Part shown: one piece after another, positions 32,928 through 41,291 of the stretch
Position numbering within the stretch: position 1 is the stretch's first letter
How the letters are laid out: the number at the start of each line of letters is the position of its first letter
Source: Pseudoxanthomonas suwonensis
Lineage (GTDB): Bacteria > Pseudomonadota > Gammaproteobacteria > Xanthomonadales > Xanthomonadaceae
NCBI GenBank assembly: GCA_003240695.1
Contig: QFNC01000031.1
Coordinates: forward strand, 1-42,541
Direction: 5' to 3'
DNA length: 42,541 nt
Program-made: the position numbers and the translations under genes
Notes under the pieces: model-generated
The model's database searches: none
What the model was told of the DNA's origin: nothing
What the model saw: the letters and a program-made list of their open reading frames with translations, nothing else

Positions 32928-34298
32928 TCAGCCCACGTCCAGGCGCCTGCCTTTCTGTTCCGCCAGGCGCTTTTCCAGATAGTGGATATTCTGCCCGCCG
33001 GCCTCGAAACCGGCATCGGCCAGAATGCGCTGCTGCAGCGGCACGTTGGTGCGGATGCCGTCCACCACCAGTTCCGACAGGGCCACGCGCATCCGGCAGA
33101 TCGCCTGCTGGCGGTCGGCACCGTGCACGATGAGTTTGCCGATCATCGAATCGTAGTTCGGCGGCACCCGGTAGCCTTCGTAGATGTGCGAATCCACCCG
33201 CACGCCCGGCCCGCCCGGAGCATGAAAATGCGCGATCAATCCCGGCGAGGGCAGGAAACTGTCCGGATCCTCGGCATTGATGCGGCATTCGATGGCATGG
33301 CCGCGCAGCACCACGTCGGACTGGCGGATCGAGAGTTTCTCGCCGGCGGCGATCAGCAGCTGCTCGCGCACCAGGTCGATGCCGGTGATCAGTTCGGTCA
33401 CCGGATGCTCCACCTGGATGCGGGTGTTCATTTCGATGAAATAGAAACGTCCGTTCTCGAACAGGAATTCGAAGGTGCCGGCGCCGCGGTAACCGATGCG
33501 CAGGCAGGCATCCACGCACACCTGGCCGATCTGCTGGCGCAGCGCCTCACTGATGCCGGGTGCGGGCGCTTCTTCCACCACTTTCTGGTGGCGCCGCTGC
33601 ATCGAGCAGTCGCGTTCACCCAGATGGATGGCGCCGCCCTGGCCATCGGCCAGCACCTGGATTTCCACATGGCGCGGGTTTTCCAGGAATTTCTCCATGT
33701 ACACCATGGCGTTGCCGAAGGCGGCTTCGGCCTCGCTGCGGGTGGTGGCGATGGCAGCCAGCAGGGTGGCCTCGGCATGCACCACGCGCATGCCGCGCCC
33801 GCCGCCACCGCCGGCCGCCTTCACGATGACCGGATAGCCGATCTCGCGGGCGATGCGCAGATTGGTGTCTTCGTCATCGCCCAGCGGGCCGTCGCTGCCC
33901 GGAACGCAGGGAACGCCGGCGGCCTTCATCGCGCGGATCGCCTCCACCTTGTCGCCCATCAGCCGGATCGTGGCCGGACGCGGCCCCACGAAGACGAAAC
34001 CCGACTGCTCCACCCGTTCGGCAAAATCGGCGTTTTCGCTGAGAAAACCGTAGCCGGGATGGATGGCCTGGGCGTCGGTCACTTCCGCCGCGGCGATAAT
34101 CGAGGCCATGTTGAGATAGCTGTCCTTGGATGCCGCCGGACCGATGCACACCGATTCGTCGGCCATGGCGACGTGCTTCAGGTTGCGGTCCACGGTGGAA
34201 TGCACAGCCACCGTGCCGATGCCCAATGAATGGCAGGCGCGCAGGATGCGCAGCGCGATTTCGCCGCGGTTGGCGATGACCACTTTGTCCAGAGCCAT
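32928..34298 (-). CDS. accC: Acetyl-CoA carboxylase, biotin carboxylase subunit
   Basis: 456 residues. It carboxylates biotin on AccB using ATP and bicarbonate, the first step of fatty-acid synthesis. ATP-grasp features are all present: KVVIANRGEIALRILRACH at the start, the glycine-rich GGGGGRGMRVV loop, MEKFLENPRHVEIQVLAD, and EMNTRIQVEHPVTE. The C-terminal lid contains GHAIECRINAEDP. The ATG at 34298 follows accB by nine bases. The stop is seven bases past the probable IS terminal repeat, so any natural terminator has been displaced or the IS end now supplies it. Confidence 0.97.
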   Translation of the reverse strand: MALDKVVIANRGEIALRILRACHSLGIGTVAVHSTVDRNLKHVAMADESVCIGPAASKDSYLNMASIIAAAEVTDAQAIHPGYGFLSENADFAERVEQSGFVFVGPRPATIRLMGDKVEAIRAMKAAGVPCVPGSDGPLGDDEDTNLRIAREIGYPVIVKAAGGGGGRGMRVVHAEATLLAAIATTRSEAEAAFGNAMVYMEKFLENPRHVEIQVLADGQGGAIHLGERDCSMQRRHQKVVEEAPAPGISEALRQQIGQVCVDACLRIGYRGAGTFEFLFENGRFYFIEMNTRIQVEHPVTELITGIDLVREQLLIAAGEKLSIRQSDVVLRGHAIECRINAEDPDSFLPSPGLIAHFHAPGGPGVRVDSHIYEGYRVPPNYDSMIGKLIVHGADRQQAICRMRVALSELVVDGIRTNVPLQQRILADAGFEAGGQNIHYLEKRLAEQKGRRLDVG

Positions 34299-34307
34299 GG
34301 CGCCGCC

Positions 34308-34802
34308 TCAGCCGATCACGAACATGGGCTGGTCGAACTCGACCGGCTGGCCGTTCTCGCAGGTGATCGCCAGCACGGTGCCGGCCACGTCGGCCTCGAT
34401 CGGGTTGAACATCTTCATCGCCTCGATGATGCCCAGATGGTCGCCCACCGCCACGGTCTGGCCCACGCTGACGAACGCGGGCTTGTCCGGCGAGGGCGAG
34501 GCGTAGAAGGTGCCGACCATCGGTGCGCGCACCACGTGGCCGTCGGGCAGGCCGCTGCCCGACGCATCGAGCGGACGCGGGGTGCCTCCGGTAGCGGCCT
34601 GCACCGGCGACTGCATCGGCATCGGTGCGGCACCGCTGACGGCGCTCTGGGCCGGACCCATCACTGCCGGAGTCATCGGCAGCGCTGCCATGGTGCTGGC
34701 GCGCGACAGCCGCACCGATTCTTCGCCTTCGCGGATCTCGATTTCGGTCAGGTTGGATTCTTCCAGCAGGTCGATGAGTTTCTTGATCTTGCGCAGGTCC
34801 AT
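34308..34802 (-). CDS. accB: Acetyl-CoA carboxylase biotin carboxyl carrier protein
   Basis: 164 residues. It carries biotin between AccC and the carboxyltransferase. An N-terminal dimerisation segment (MDLRKIKKLIDLLEESNLTE) and an Ala/Pro/Met-rich linker (about 38-85) precede the biotinyl domain. The biotin-acceptor is K130 in EAMKMFNPIEA, and the thumb region YASPSPDKPAF is present. It starts eight bases after aroQ and is followed by accC. Confidence 0.97.
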   Translation of the reverse strand: MDLRKIKKLIDLLEESNLTEIEIREGEESVRLSRASTMAALPMTPAVMGPAQSAVSGAAPMPMQSPVQAATGGTPRPLDASGSGLPDGHVVRAPMVGTFYASPSPDKPAFVSVGQTVAVGDHLGIIEAMKMFNPIEADVAGTVLAITCENGQPVEFDQPMFVIG

Positions 34803-34810
34803 GGAGTGCC

Positions 34811-35260
34811 TCAGTCGTTGGGGGCTGCCAGACGGGCCAGGGCCGCGTCCAGCGCATAGCGGTAGCTGTCCGCGCCGAAACCGGCGATCACCCCGATGGC
34901 CAGATCGCTGAAATAGCTGCGATGGCGGAACGGCTCGCGTCGGTGCGGGTTGGACAGGTGGATTTCGATGAAGGGAATGGCCACGGCCGCCAGCGCGTCG
35001 CGCAGCGCCACCGAGGTGTGGGTGAAGGCGGCCGGGTTGATCAGGATGAAGGCCGTGCCGTCCTCGCGCGCGGCGTGGATGCGCCGGATCAGCTCGTGTT
35101 CGGCATCCGATTGCAGGCAGTGCAGCGCGTGTCCGGCGGCCTGTGCCCGCTGTTGCAGCTGGGCATCGATGTCGGCCAGCGTGGTGTATCCGTACACGGC
35201 CGGCTCGCGGGTGCCGAGCAGGTTGAGATTGGGGCCGTGCAGGACCAGCAGCTGTGCCAT
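34811..35260 (-). CDS. aroQ: Type II 3-dehydroquinate dehydratase
   Basis: 149 residues. It converts 3-dehydroquinate to 3-dehydroshikimate. The type II motifs are present: VLHGPNLNLLGTREPAVYG near the N-terminus, INPAAFTHTSVALRDAL with the active-site loop, IEIHLSNPHRREPFRHRSYF, and GVIAGFGADSY. The start at 35260 gives MAQLLVLHGPN. aroQ-accB-accC is a common gammaproteobacterial operon and the three genes are separated by fewer than ten bases. Confidence 0.95.
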   Translation of the reverse strand: MAQLLVLHGPNLNLLGTREPAVYGYTTLADIDAQLQQRAQAAGHALHCLQSDAEHELIRRIHAAREDGTAFILINPAAFTHTSVALRDALAAVAIPFIEIHLSNPHRREPFRHRSYFSDLAIGVIAGFGADSYRYALDAALARLAAPND

Positions 35261-35500
35261 CGGGGCAGGGTAGGGAAGCCGAGCGGCAGTGTGCGTGAAG
35301 ACGGCGATGCTGTCCAGTTCGCCGATGTTCGTGACGTGTTGCGCGCCGAATCCGGTTCCGCTGGTCGGTCGGATGATTCCATGCGCACGCGTATCGTATC
35401 GCGTAGCGGTTTGCCTGCTCGGCATCATGCCCGTCGCATCCATCGTTCGAGATCGGTCCATGCTCGGCGGCGGCAGCCATCGATCGTACCGCAAGGACAC
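35261..35500. other. Intergenic region upstream of aroQ-accB-accC
   Basis: About 240 bases between the terminator of the roadblock operon and aroQ. No credible coding frame on either strand. It must hold the aroQ-accBC promoter. A possible minus-strand pair TGGACA/CACACT with 17-base spacing lies about 50 bases before aroQ but is weak. Nothing else is evident. Confidence 0.6.
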
Positions 35501-35529
35501 GAAAAAGCCCGCACTGGGCGGGCTTTTTC
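35501..35529 (-). terminator. Intrinsic terminator of the GTPase/roadblock operon
   Basis: AAAAAGCCCGC (35502-35512) and GCGGGCTTTTT (35518-35528) form an 11-bp perfect stem with a five-base loop. Read on the minus strand it ends in a run of T. It lies 35 bases after the stop of the last roadblock gene. Symmetry means it could work in either direction. Confidence 0.9.
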
Positions 35530-35563
35530 GCGTCGGGAGCCTCGATCAGGCTCCTGGCCTGGA

Positions 35564-35923
35564 TCAGACCACCAGTTCCTTTTCGGCATCGGCGGTCTTT
35601 AGACGGGCCAGCGCCAGATTCGCACGGTCCTTCTGCAGCACCACGTACAGGAACAGGCCGGGCTTCTTCACCAGCGGACGGATGATGTGGTACTGGCTGC
35701 CCAAGGTGATCAGGATGTCTTCGATGTCCTCTTTCAGGTTCAGCGACTTCATCGTCTTCATCTTGGCGCGCACCACTTCGGTGTTGCCGGCGCCTGCCAG
35801 GTCCAGGTCCAGACCGGCACCGACCTTGCCCAGGACGAGGCCGCTGTTGTAGTCGACCAGGGCGGCAGCCATGCAGCCGTCGATGGTCATGATGGTGGCA
35901 AGCGACTCGGAAATATTGGCCAT
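35564..35923 (-). CDS. Roadblock/LC7 domain protein 1
   Basis: 119 residues, a single roadblock/LC7 fold (alpha-beta with MTIDGCMAAALVDYNSGLVLG opening and a long central helix MKTMKSLNLKEDIEDILITL). Bacterial roadblock proteins such as MglB act as GTPase regulators or platforms. An excellent GAGAGGAG ribosome-binding site precedes the ATG at 35923. It is last in a four-gene minus-strand set and has 111 bases between it and the preceding roadblock gene, so a separate start of transcription is possible. A strong terminator follows. Confidence 0.8.
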   Translation of the reverse strand: MANISESLATIMTIDGCMAAALVDYNSGLVLGKVGAGLDLDLAGAGNTEVVRAKMKTMKSLNLKEDIEDILITLGSQYHIIRPLVKKPGLFLYVVLQKDRANLALARLKTADAEKELVV

Positions 35924-36034
35924 GGGGTTACTCCTCTCTCTCAGCGATGGATGACGGCACCTTGTAGGAAAAGGACGCGGCGCAAGGGTGCCTGCTCGCC
36001 GATCCTGAGCTTGAAACGGTTGGAAGGGCTTGCG

Positions 36035-36469
36035 TCAGCGCGACGGAAAGCACAATTGGGCGATGTGCTGCGCGCAATAGCGGTTGTGGCTGGACACGAT
36101 GCCCATGTTGGCCTCGCTGCCCACCCCGGCCAGCAGCACCATGCGCTGGCCCGGAGGCGGCACGCGCTGCACCACTGCGATGCCGCTGGAAGTCTGGATC
36201 ATCACGTCGCGGAATTCGGTCTGGCCGAGTTCCTTGCCCAGGGTTTCGCCCAAGCCGCACAGGGAGCCGATGATCGCCGCCAGACGCGAGGCGTTCACTT
36301 CGCGGGTGCTGACGTGCGCCAGGCGCTGGCCGTCCAGGCTGGACAGGACCAGGCAGTACGCACTGGGCACGTTGTCCAGCACGTTGCGCATGGCATTCAG
36401 GCATTCGGCTTCGCGTTCCAGCGGCAGGAACGCGGCAAGCCGACGCTGATCGGTACCGGAATCAGGCAT
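36035..36469 (-). CDS. Roadblock/LC7 domain protein 2
   Basis: 144 residues. A second, diverged roadblock-type protein: LDNVPSAYCLVLSSLDGQRL, then SRLAAIIGSLCGLGETLGKEL and VMIQTSSGIAVVQRVP followed by MVLLAGVGSEANMGIV. This fits the beta-alpha-beta-beta-beta-alpha roadblock core. Its start overlaps the end of the GTPase gene by eight bases, so GTPase and roadblock 2 are probably made together and likely form a complex, as MglA and MglB do. Confidence 0.78.
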   Translation of the reverse strand: MPDSGTDQRRLAAFLPLEREAECLNAMRNVLDNVPSAYCLVLSSLDGQRLAHVSTREVNASRLAAIIGSLCGLGETLGKELGQTEFRDVMIQTSSGIAVVQRVPPPGQRMVLLAGVGSEANMGIVSSHNRYCAQHIAQLCFPSR

Positions 36470-37022
36470 GGGTGGCTACCTTGTCGTTGGCGGGGGTCAG
36501 CAGTTCCAGCAGTATATCCAACATGAACAGAACGTCTTTCTGCTGCCGCGGATCGATCTGCAACACCGGCATCGCACTGCCGCGCGAGCGCAGGTGCCTG
36601 GCATAGTCGGCGATGGTGAACTGGTGACGTGCCTCGTCGCCATGAGTCACGGCCAGTACGCAGGTGACGTCGCGCACGGTGTCGGCGAAACTGGACAGAT
36701 ACCCATCCAGCACCTCCAGCGGGGCCGGATCGCGTGCATCGAGAAAAAAGAATGCGCCGATCGCGCCGTCGGCGATCATCGGCCAGATGAATTCGAAGCG
36801 TCCCTGGCCGGGCACGCCGTACAGACGCACCACATCGCCGCTGTCCAGGGTCATCTCGCCGAAATCCATGGCCACGGTGGTCATGCGCTTCTCGTCGGAA
36901 TGCGGCACTTCGGTGCTGACCGGCGGAAAGTCGCTGAGGCTGCGGATGGCGGTCGATTTGCCGGCGCCCGGGGGGCCGACGAAAATCAGCTTCATGTCGT
37001 TGAAGGCAGGATCGTGTGTCAT
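36462..37022 (-). CDS. Small Ras-like GTPase (MglA/conservon-type) with atypical G motifs
   Basis: 186 residues (177 if the second ATG at 36995 is used). P-loop GPPGAGKS is at 16-23. The switch region reads RMTTVAMDFGEM, a Thr-containing switch I with an MDFG motif as in the COG2229 GTPases. G3, normally DxxGQ, is GVPGQGRFEF (69-78): the Asp is replaced by Gly and the Gln is kept. G4, normally (N/T)KxD, is THGD (126-129). Such GTPases usually sit with roadblock proteins (Cvn conservons of Streptomyces, MglAB of Myxococcus). No histidine kinase is present here. The start of the following roadblock gene overlaps. Confidence 0.8.
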   Translation of the reverse strand: MTHDPAFNDMKLIFVGPPGAGKSTAIRSLSDFPPVSTEVPHSDEKRMTTVAMDFGEMTLDSGDVVRLYGVPGQGRFEFIWPMIADGAIGAFFFLDARDPAPLEVLDGYLSSFADTVRDVTCVLAVTHGDEARHQFTIADYARHLRSRGSAMPVLQIDPRQQKDVLFMLDILLELLTPANDKVATHA

Positions 37023-37043
37023 GGCAAGGATGCGGGCTCGGAA

Positions 37044-38096
37044 TCAGTTCATGAAATCGCGCAGGCGGCTGCGCAGGCGGCCCAGCAGGCCCTGCGCCGC
37101 GGCACTGGGCGCCTTGGGCGCGGCAGTGGCCTGCTGCACGGACACCGGCGCGTCGGGTTGCCGCTGCACGGCATGCTTGTACAGCAACAGCATGCCCAGC
37201 ACGGCGCGGGCGCGGTCGGTGGCGATGTCCTCGCGTTCGGCCAGACGCACGGCTGCACGCATGCTCAGCGGCTGGCGATAGAGCGACGCCAGCACGTTGA
37301 GCCAGGGCAGGCGATCCGCCTGGCGCGACAGGTTGGGCCAGGTATGAAGCTCGATCAGGGTGTCGGGGTTGGCATGCCAGCGGTCCAGCATGGCCTTGCT
37401 CGATGCCGTCGGTGGCAGCAACCAGCACAGCTGTTCCACCTGCAATGGCTGCAGCGTGGTTCCCGAACCGGTTTTCTGTGCGAATTCAAAAGCGGTGAGG
37501 CTGTGCACGGATGCGATGCTGCCGTCGCCGATGCCCGCAGGCAGCGCATCCAGCGGCTGGGCTGTCCAGGCGGTGTGGTAGCGGGCGTCGATCAGGAAAT
37601 CCAGTCCCGATTGCAGGGTGATGTGCAGCGGCCCGGCCATCTCGCGGCTCAGCAGCACGTCCAGTAAGCCGCCATGTGCCCTGCTGACAGCTGCGGGGAT
37701 GGCTGGCGCTGCAACGGTGCTTGCGGCAACGGCAGCAACCGCCACGCGAACGGGTTCGGCGGGCGCCATGCCTGCAGCTTCATGGTCCAGCAGATCGGTA
37801 ATCAGCTCGCTCAGCGCATCGGACAGGGGCGCCAGGCGCACCGGGCGTTCGACATGGCGCTCGGCGTGCGATGTCAGCAGATCCAGCTGGTCGTCGCCCG
37901 CCGGCCGGATGGTGATGTCGGCCCGGGGCTGGATGACCACGTCGCACGGGACTTTGAGGTGCGGACGCAACACGCGCAAGGCGATCTGCACCAGATTCTG
38001 TTCGGCGCCGGGCAGCTGGCCCACCGCCAGGCGCAGGGCGGGCCGCGCCTGCAGGGCGGATTGAGCGGTACTGGCAGGGAACGTGGAGACGCTCAT
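37044..38096 (-). CDS. Unidentified 350-residue protein, first gene of the GTPase/roadblock operon
   Basis: No recognised domain and no membrane segment or signal peptide, so probably cytoplasmic. The N-terminal third is rich in basic and Val/Leu residues (HLKVPCDVVIQPRADITIRP). An Ala-rich linker at about 125-145 leads to a middle region with SVHSLTAFEFAQKTGSGTTL and QVEQLCWLLPPT. The C-terminus is helical (WPNLSRQADRLPWLNVLASL, later GLLGRLRSRLRDFM). The ATG at 38096 lies about 90 bases downstream of a sigma-54 promoter. The GTPase gene starts 21 bases after its stop. It may be a GTPase effector or a scaffold; that is inference from position. Confidence 0.72.
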   Translation of the reverse strand: MSVSTFPASTAQSALQARPALRLAVGQLPGAEQNLVQIALRVLRPHLKVPCDVVIQPRADITIRPAGDDQLDLLTSHAERHVERPVRLAPLSDALSELITDLLDHEAAGMAPAEPVRVAVAAVAASTVAAPAIPAAVSRAHGGLLDVLLSREMAGPLHITLQSGLDFLIDARYHTAWTAQPLDALPAGIGDGSIASVHSLTAFEFAQKTGSGTTLQPLQVEQLCWLLPPTASSKAMLDRWHANPDTLIELHTWPNLSRQADRLPWLNVLASLYRQPLSMRAAVRLAEREDIATDRARAVLGMLLLYKHAVQRQPDAPVSVQQATAAPKAPSAAAQGLLGRLRSRLRDFMN

Positions 38097-38189
38097 GTCG
38101 GGGTCCTGATCGGGAAGAGGCGCCGGACTGCAAGGGGGTACAGTGCCGGTTCCGGATTTCAGATGGTGTCTGAATGACGCACGGAGTCT

Positions 38190-38207
38190 ATGCAACGGAC
38201 GTGCCAA
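38190..38207 (-). promoter_or_regulatory. Sigma-54 (RpoN) promoter of the GTPase/roadblock operon
   Basis: The minus strand reads TTGGCACG-TCCG-TTGCAT, an exact match to the -24/-12 consensus YTGGCACG-N4-TTGCW. GG and GC are spaced by ten bases as required. The expected start site is near 38180, about 85 bases before the first ATG. Upstream sequence to 38325 would hold the activator site, but I see no clear palindrome. Confidence 0.85.
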
Positions 38208-38325
38208 ATACGTCGGGTTGATGGCAGTGCCCAGGCCATTCGATTCAGTTGCGGTTACATTTCAGCGCAGAATCGCGGCTTCGCATACGATCATTTCCAA
38301 GGCGTACTGATCGACGCCCGTTCTG

Positions 38326-38928
38326 TCAATCGGTGAGAACCCAATCGTCGAGTTCGCCATGCGCGAATGGCCCAACACGTTGGGCGACGACATTGCCCTG
38401 TGCGTCCAGCAGCACGCTGTAGGGCAAGACACCCTTCGGATTGCCCAGCGCCGTGGAGACAGTCGGCGATCCGCTGGCGTCGAGCAGGATGGGATAACGC
38501 ACCGGCACCCGGGCCAGAAAGGCGTGCACTGCGTCCGCATCGTCCAGGGCGATGCCGATCACCTGCACGCCGCCAGCGCCCTGGCTGTCGGCGAAGCGTT
38601 GCAGTTCGGGCATTTCATCGATGCACGGACCGCACCAGCTGGCCCAGGCGTTGATCAGCACCGGCCGACCGAGCAATGTATCGGGCAGCGTGACTGGATG
38701 CCGATCGTGCAAACGCGACAAGGTGAGTGCCGGCAGTGGTTCGCCGCGTCGTGCCTGTGGCAACCCCGGCTGCGCATCCGGTCGCAGCAAGGCCTGCTGC
38801 AGCACCTGCTGACCCACCCGGCTGCGCCACAGCGGCCCGGGCCCGCCGACGAGAAGGCTGGCGGCCACACCCAGCAGCGCTGCGCCTGCCGCCACCAGCA
38901 GTACCGTGCGGGTGCGCGGCTCCGTCAT
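38326..38928 (-). CDS. TlpA/ResA-type thioredoxin-like protein
   Basis: 200 residues. An N-terminal membrane anchor (about 8-28) precedes a periplasmic thioredoxin fold with the CGPC active site at C99/C102 (INAWASWCGPCIDEMPEL). The later GNPKGVLPYSVLLDAQG has the cis-proline region. It is probably a periplasmic disulfide reductase, receiving electrons from the DsbD encoded just before it. The start at 38928 overlaps the dsbD stop by four bases. The 229-base gap after it, up to the next promoter, contains no credible gene. Confidence 0.9.
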   Translation of the reverse strand: MTEPRTRTVLLVAAGAALLGVAASLLVGGPGPLWRSRVGQQVLQQALLRPDAQPGLPQARRGEPLPALTLSRLHDRHPVTLPDTLLGRPVLINAWASWCGPCIDEMPELQRFADSQGAGGVQVIGIALDDADAVHAFLARVPVRYPILLDASGSPTVSTALGNPKGVLPYSVLLDAQGNVVAQRVGPFAHGELDDWVLTD

Positions 38929-41291
38929 CGCCCGGTGCCGTACAGGGCGTCGCGCACCATGCCGGGGGTGACCACCGCCGGCAGCTTGCGCTGCGGCGCG
39001 TCCTTCGCAGGATACAGCACGTACAGCGGCACCCCGACGGCCTGGTGCCCCTGCAGGAATGCGGTGATGGCCGGGTCCATGTCGGTGTAGTCGCCCACCA
39101 TATACAAGGTATCGGTGTCGCGCAGCCAGTCGTGGAAGGCATCGGTATCGAACACGGCGCGCTCGTTGGCCTTGCAGGTCACGCACCAGTCGGCGGTCAT
39201 GTTGACGAACACCGCACGCCCCAGCTTGCGCTGACTGGCAAGATGAGCGGCCGAATAGGGAACAGACTGCCGGTCCGCTGCGCTGGCAAGCGGTTCCGGC
39301 CGGGGCAGGCGATGAATCATCCCCAGCAACACGCCACTGCCGGCCAGCGCCAGTAACACGACGCCGGTGGACCAGTGCAGGACTCGCGGGCGTGCCTGAC
39401 TCCAGGCCCAGGCCGCCAGCGCCACGCAGGTGGCGGCTACCAGCCACAGGCCGGCAGCATCGGCGCCACGCTGCCGGGCCAGCACCCAGACCAGCCACGC
39501 GGCGGTGAGATACAGCGGAAACGCCAGCAGCTGCTTCAATCGTTCCATCCAGGCACCTGGTTTGGGCAGGCGCGAAGCCAATGCCGGCAGGTAGGCCACC
39601 AGCAGAAACGGCAGCGCCAGACCGAAGCCCATCGCCAGGAACACCGCGATCGCACCCCAGGGCGGCCCCGCGAAGGCGTAGGCCAGCGCCGCACCCATGA
39701 ATGGCGCCGTGCACGGCGTGGCCAGCACCACCGCCAGCACGCCGGTGAAGAAATCGCCGAACGGCCCGGTGCGTTGCAGCAGCTGGCTGCCGCGCTGGCC
39801 GATGCCGACCTGCAGGTACCACAGCCCGGATAGGCTCAGGCCCAGCGCGAAGATGATCAGCGCCAGCAGCGCTACCACCAGCGGCTGCTGCAATTGAAAG
39901 CCCCAACCCAGCGCCATGCCGGCCTGGCGCAGGGCCAGTGCGACCGCCCCCAGTGTGGCGAAGCTGACCAGGATGCCCAGCGTGTACCAGCGTGCATGCA
40001 GGCGGGTGCGGGCAGGACTCTCGCCGCCCTGCACCAGCGACAGCACCTTCAGCGACAGCACCGGGAGCACACACGGCATCAGGTTCAGGATCAACCCGCC
40101 CAGCACTGCCAGCAGCAGCGACAGCAGCAAGCCGCGTTGCACCGGTGGGTCGGGGTCGGCGGTCAGGGTCAGGGTGTTGTCGATGGGTGAAGGGGCCGCG
40201 GCATCCGGCGTGGCGGGCAGGTCCGTGGCCGGGATCGGATCCGCCTCCGCCGGTGCCGACGCGAAGGGGGTGTCGGTGCGCATCGGCATTGGCGCAGGCA
40301 CGTCGGGCGGCGGCGCTGCAGGGTTTGTGCCGGGCATGGCGACCGTCTGCACTGTTCCGGACGGCAGCTGCAGACGCAGATCGCGCTGCATCGGCGGATA
40401 GCAGATGCCACCGGTCTGGCAACCCTGGAAAGAGACGGTGAGCGTCGCGTCGGCGGCCGCAGCGCTGTGCCGCTGCAACGGCACACGCAGATCGAACGGC
40501 TTGAAATACACCGCCACGTCGCCGAAGTGTTCGTCGTGGTAGGGCTCGGCTTTCGGCCAGTGGGCGTTGGCTGGGCGCGGCGCCCGGATGCCCGGCGCGT
40601 TCTTCAGACGCAGGGTGATCTTGTCCCGGTACAGGTAGTAGCCATCGGCCGGGGTGAAGCGCAGCAGCAGCGCATCGCCGCCATCGGCAATCGCCTCCAC
40701 CTGGAACGCACGCTCGGCCGGCAAGGCATCGGCCAGCCCGGTGGCCGCATTGTTCGACAGGCCCGGCAGGCCGCCGCCCGCGGAGCCGCCGCGCAGGCCC
40801 TGCCGCAAGCCGGACAGTCCATCGACGGCCGGCACGTCGGATGCAGCCATCTGCGGCAGATTCACCATGACCGTGCGGGTCTGCGGCGGATAGCAGATGC
40901 CCAGGTCGGCGCAACCCTGATATTTCACCTGCAGCCGGATCGAACTGGCTCCGCCGATCTGCACCTGCGGCACCGTGCCGGTCACCTGCTGTCGCCAGGT
41001 TTCCACCTCGCCGAAGAATTCGTCGGTGTGGCGCTTGCCCGGCGGCCATTGCACCGCGCCGATGCTTGCACCGGCATCCAGGGGCTTCACCGCCATCCGG
41101 TGCCGATACAGGTAGTAGCCGTCGGCAATGGCGAAACGCAGGGTGATGCGGTCGGCCGCCGTAGCGGTGGATGTCAGCGCGAACGCCTGATCCACCGGCA
41201 GCAGGTCGGATTCGTCCACCGCCAGTGCCGGGCCGGCTGTGCTTCCCGCCAGCAGCAACGCCGCTGTCGCCCAGCTGCGCCAGCCGCTCAT
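38925..41291 (-). CDS. dsbD: Thiol:disulfide interchange protein DsbD with duplicated N-terminal domain
   Basis: 788 residues; typical DsbD is 560-600. It moves electrons from cytoplasmic thioredoxin to periplasmic reductases. After the signal peptide (1-24) come two DsbD-alpha domains in tandem, each with its cysteine pair: C127/C133 (YQGCADLGICYPP) and C291/C297 (FQGCQTGGICYPP). A Pro/Ala linker (about 315-380) leads to the eight-helix beta domain with C407 (LMPCVLPVL) and C527 (ATPCTAPFMG). The C-terminal gamma thioredoxin domain has C703/C706 (DWCVTCKANE). The extra alpha domain accounts for the excess length. The start overlaps cutA and the end overlaps the TlpA-like gene by four bases each. 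Confidence 0.94.
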   Translation of the reverse strand: MSGWRSWATAALLLAGSTAGPALAVDESDLLPVDQAFALTSTATAADRITLRFAIADGYYLYRHRMAVKPLDAGASIGAVQWPPGKRHTDEFFGEVETWRQQVTGTVPQVQIGGASSIRLQVKYQGCADLGICYPPQTRTVMVNLPQMAASDVPAVDGLSGLRQGLRGGSAGGGLPGLSNNAATGLADALPAERAFQVEAIADGGDALLLRFTPADGYYLYRDKITLRLKNAPGIRAPRPANAHWPKAEPYHDEHFGDVAVYFKPFDLRVPLQRHSAAAADATLTVSFQGCQTGGICYPPMQRDLRLQLPSGTVQTVAMPGTNPAAPPPDVPAPMPMRTDTPFASAPAEADPIPATDLPATPDAAAPSPIDNTLTLTADPDPPVQRGLLLSLLLAVLGGLILNLMPCVLPVLSLKVLSLVQGGESPARTRLHARWYTLGILVSFATLGAVALALRQAGMALGWGFQLQQPLVVALLALIIFALGLSLSGLWYLQVGIGQRGSQLLQRTGPFGDFFTGVLAVVLATPCTAPFMGAALAYAFAGPPWGAIAVFLAMGFGLALPFLLVAYLPALASRLPKPGAWMERLKQLLAFPLYLTAAWLVWVLARQRGADAAGLWLVAATCVALAAWAWSQARPRVLHWSTGVVLLALAGSGVLLGMIHRLPRPEPLASAADRQSVPYSAAHLASQRKLGRAVFVNMTADWCVTCKANERAVFDTDAFHDWLRDTDTLYMVGDYTDMDPAITAFLQGHQAVGVPLYVLYPAKDAPQRKLPAVVTPGMVRDALYGTGR

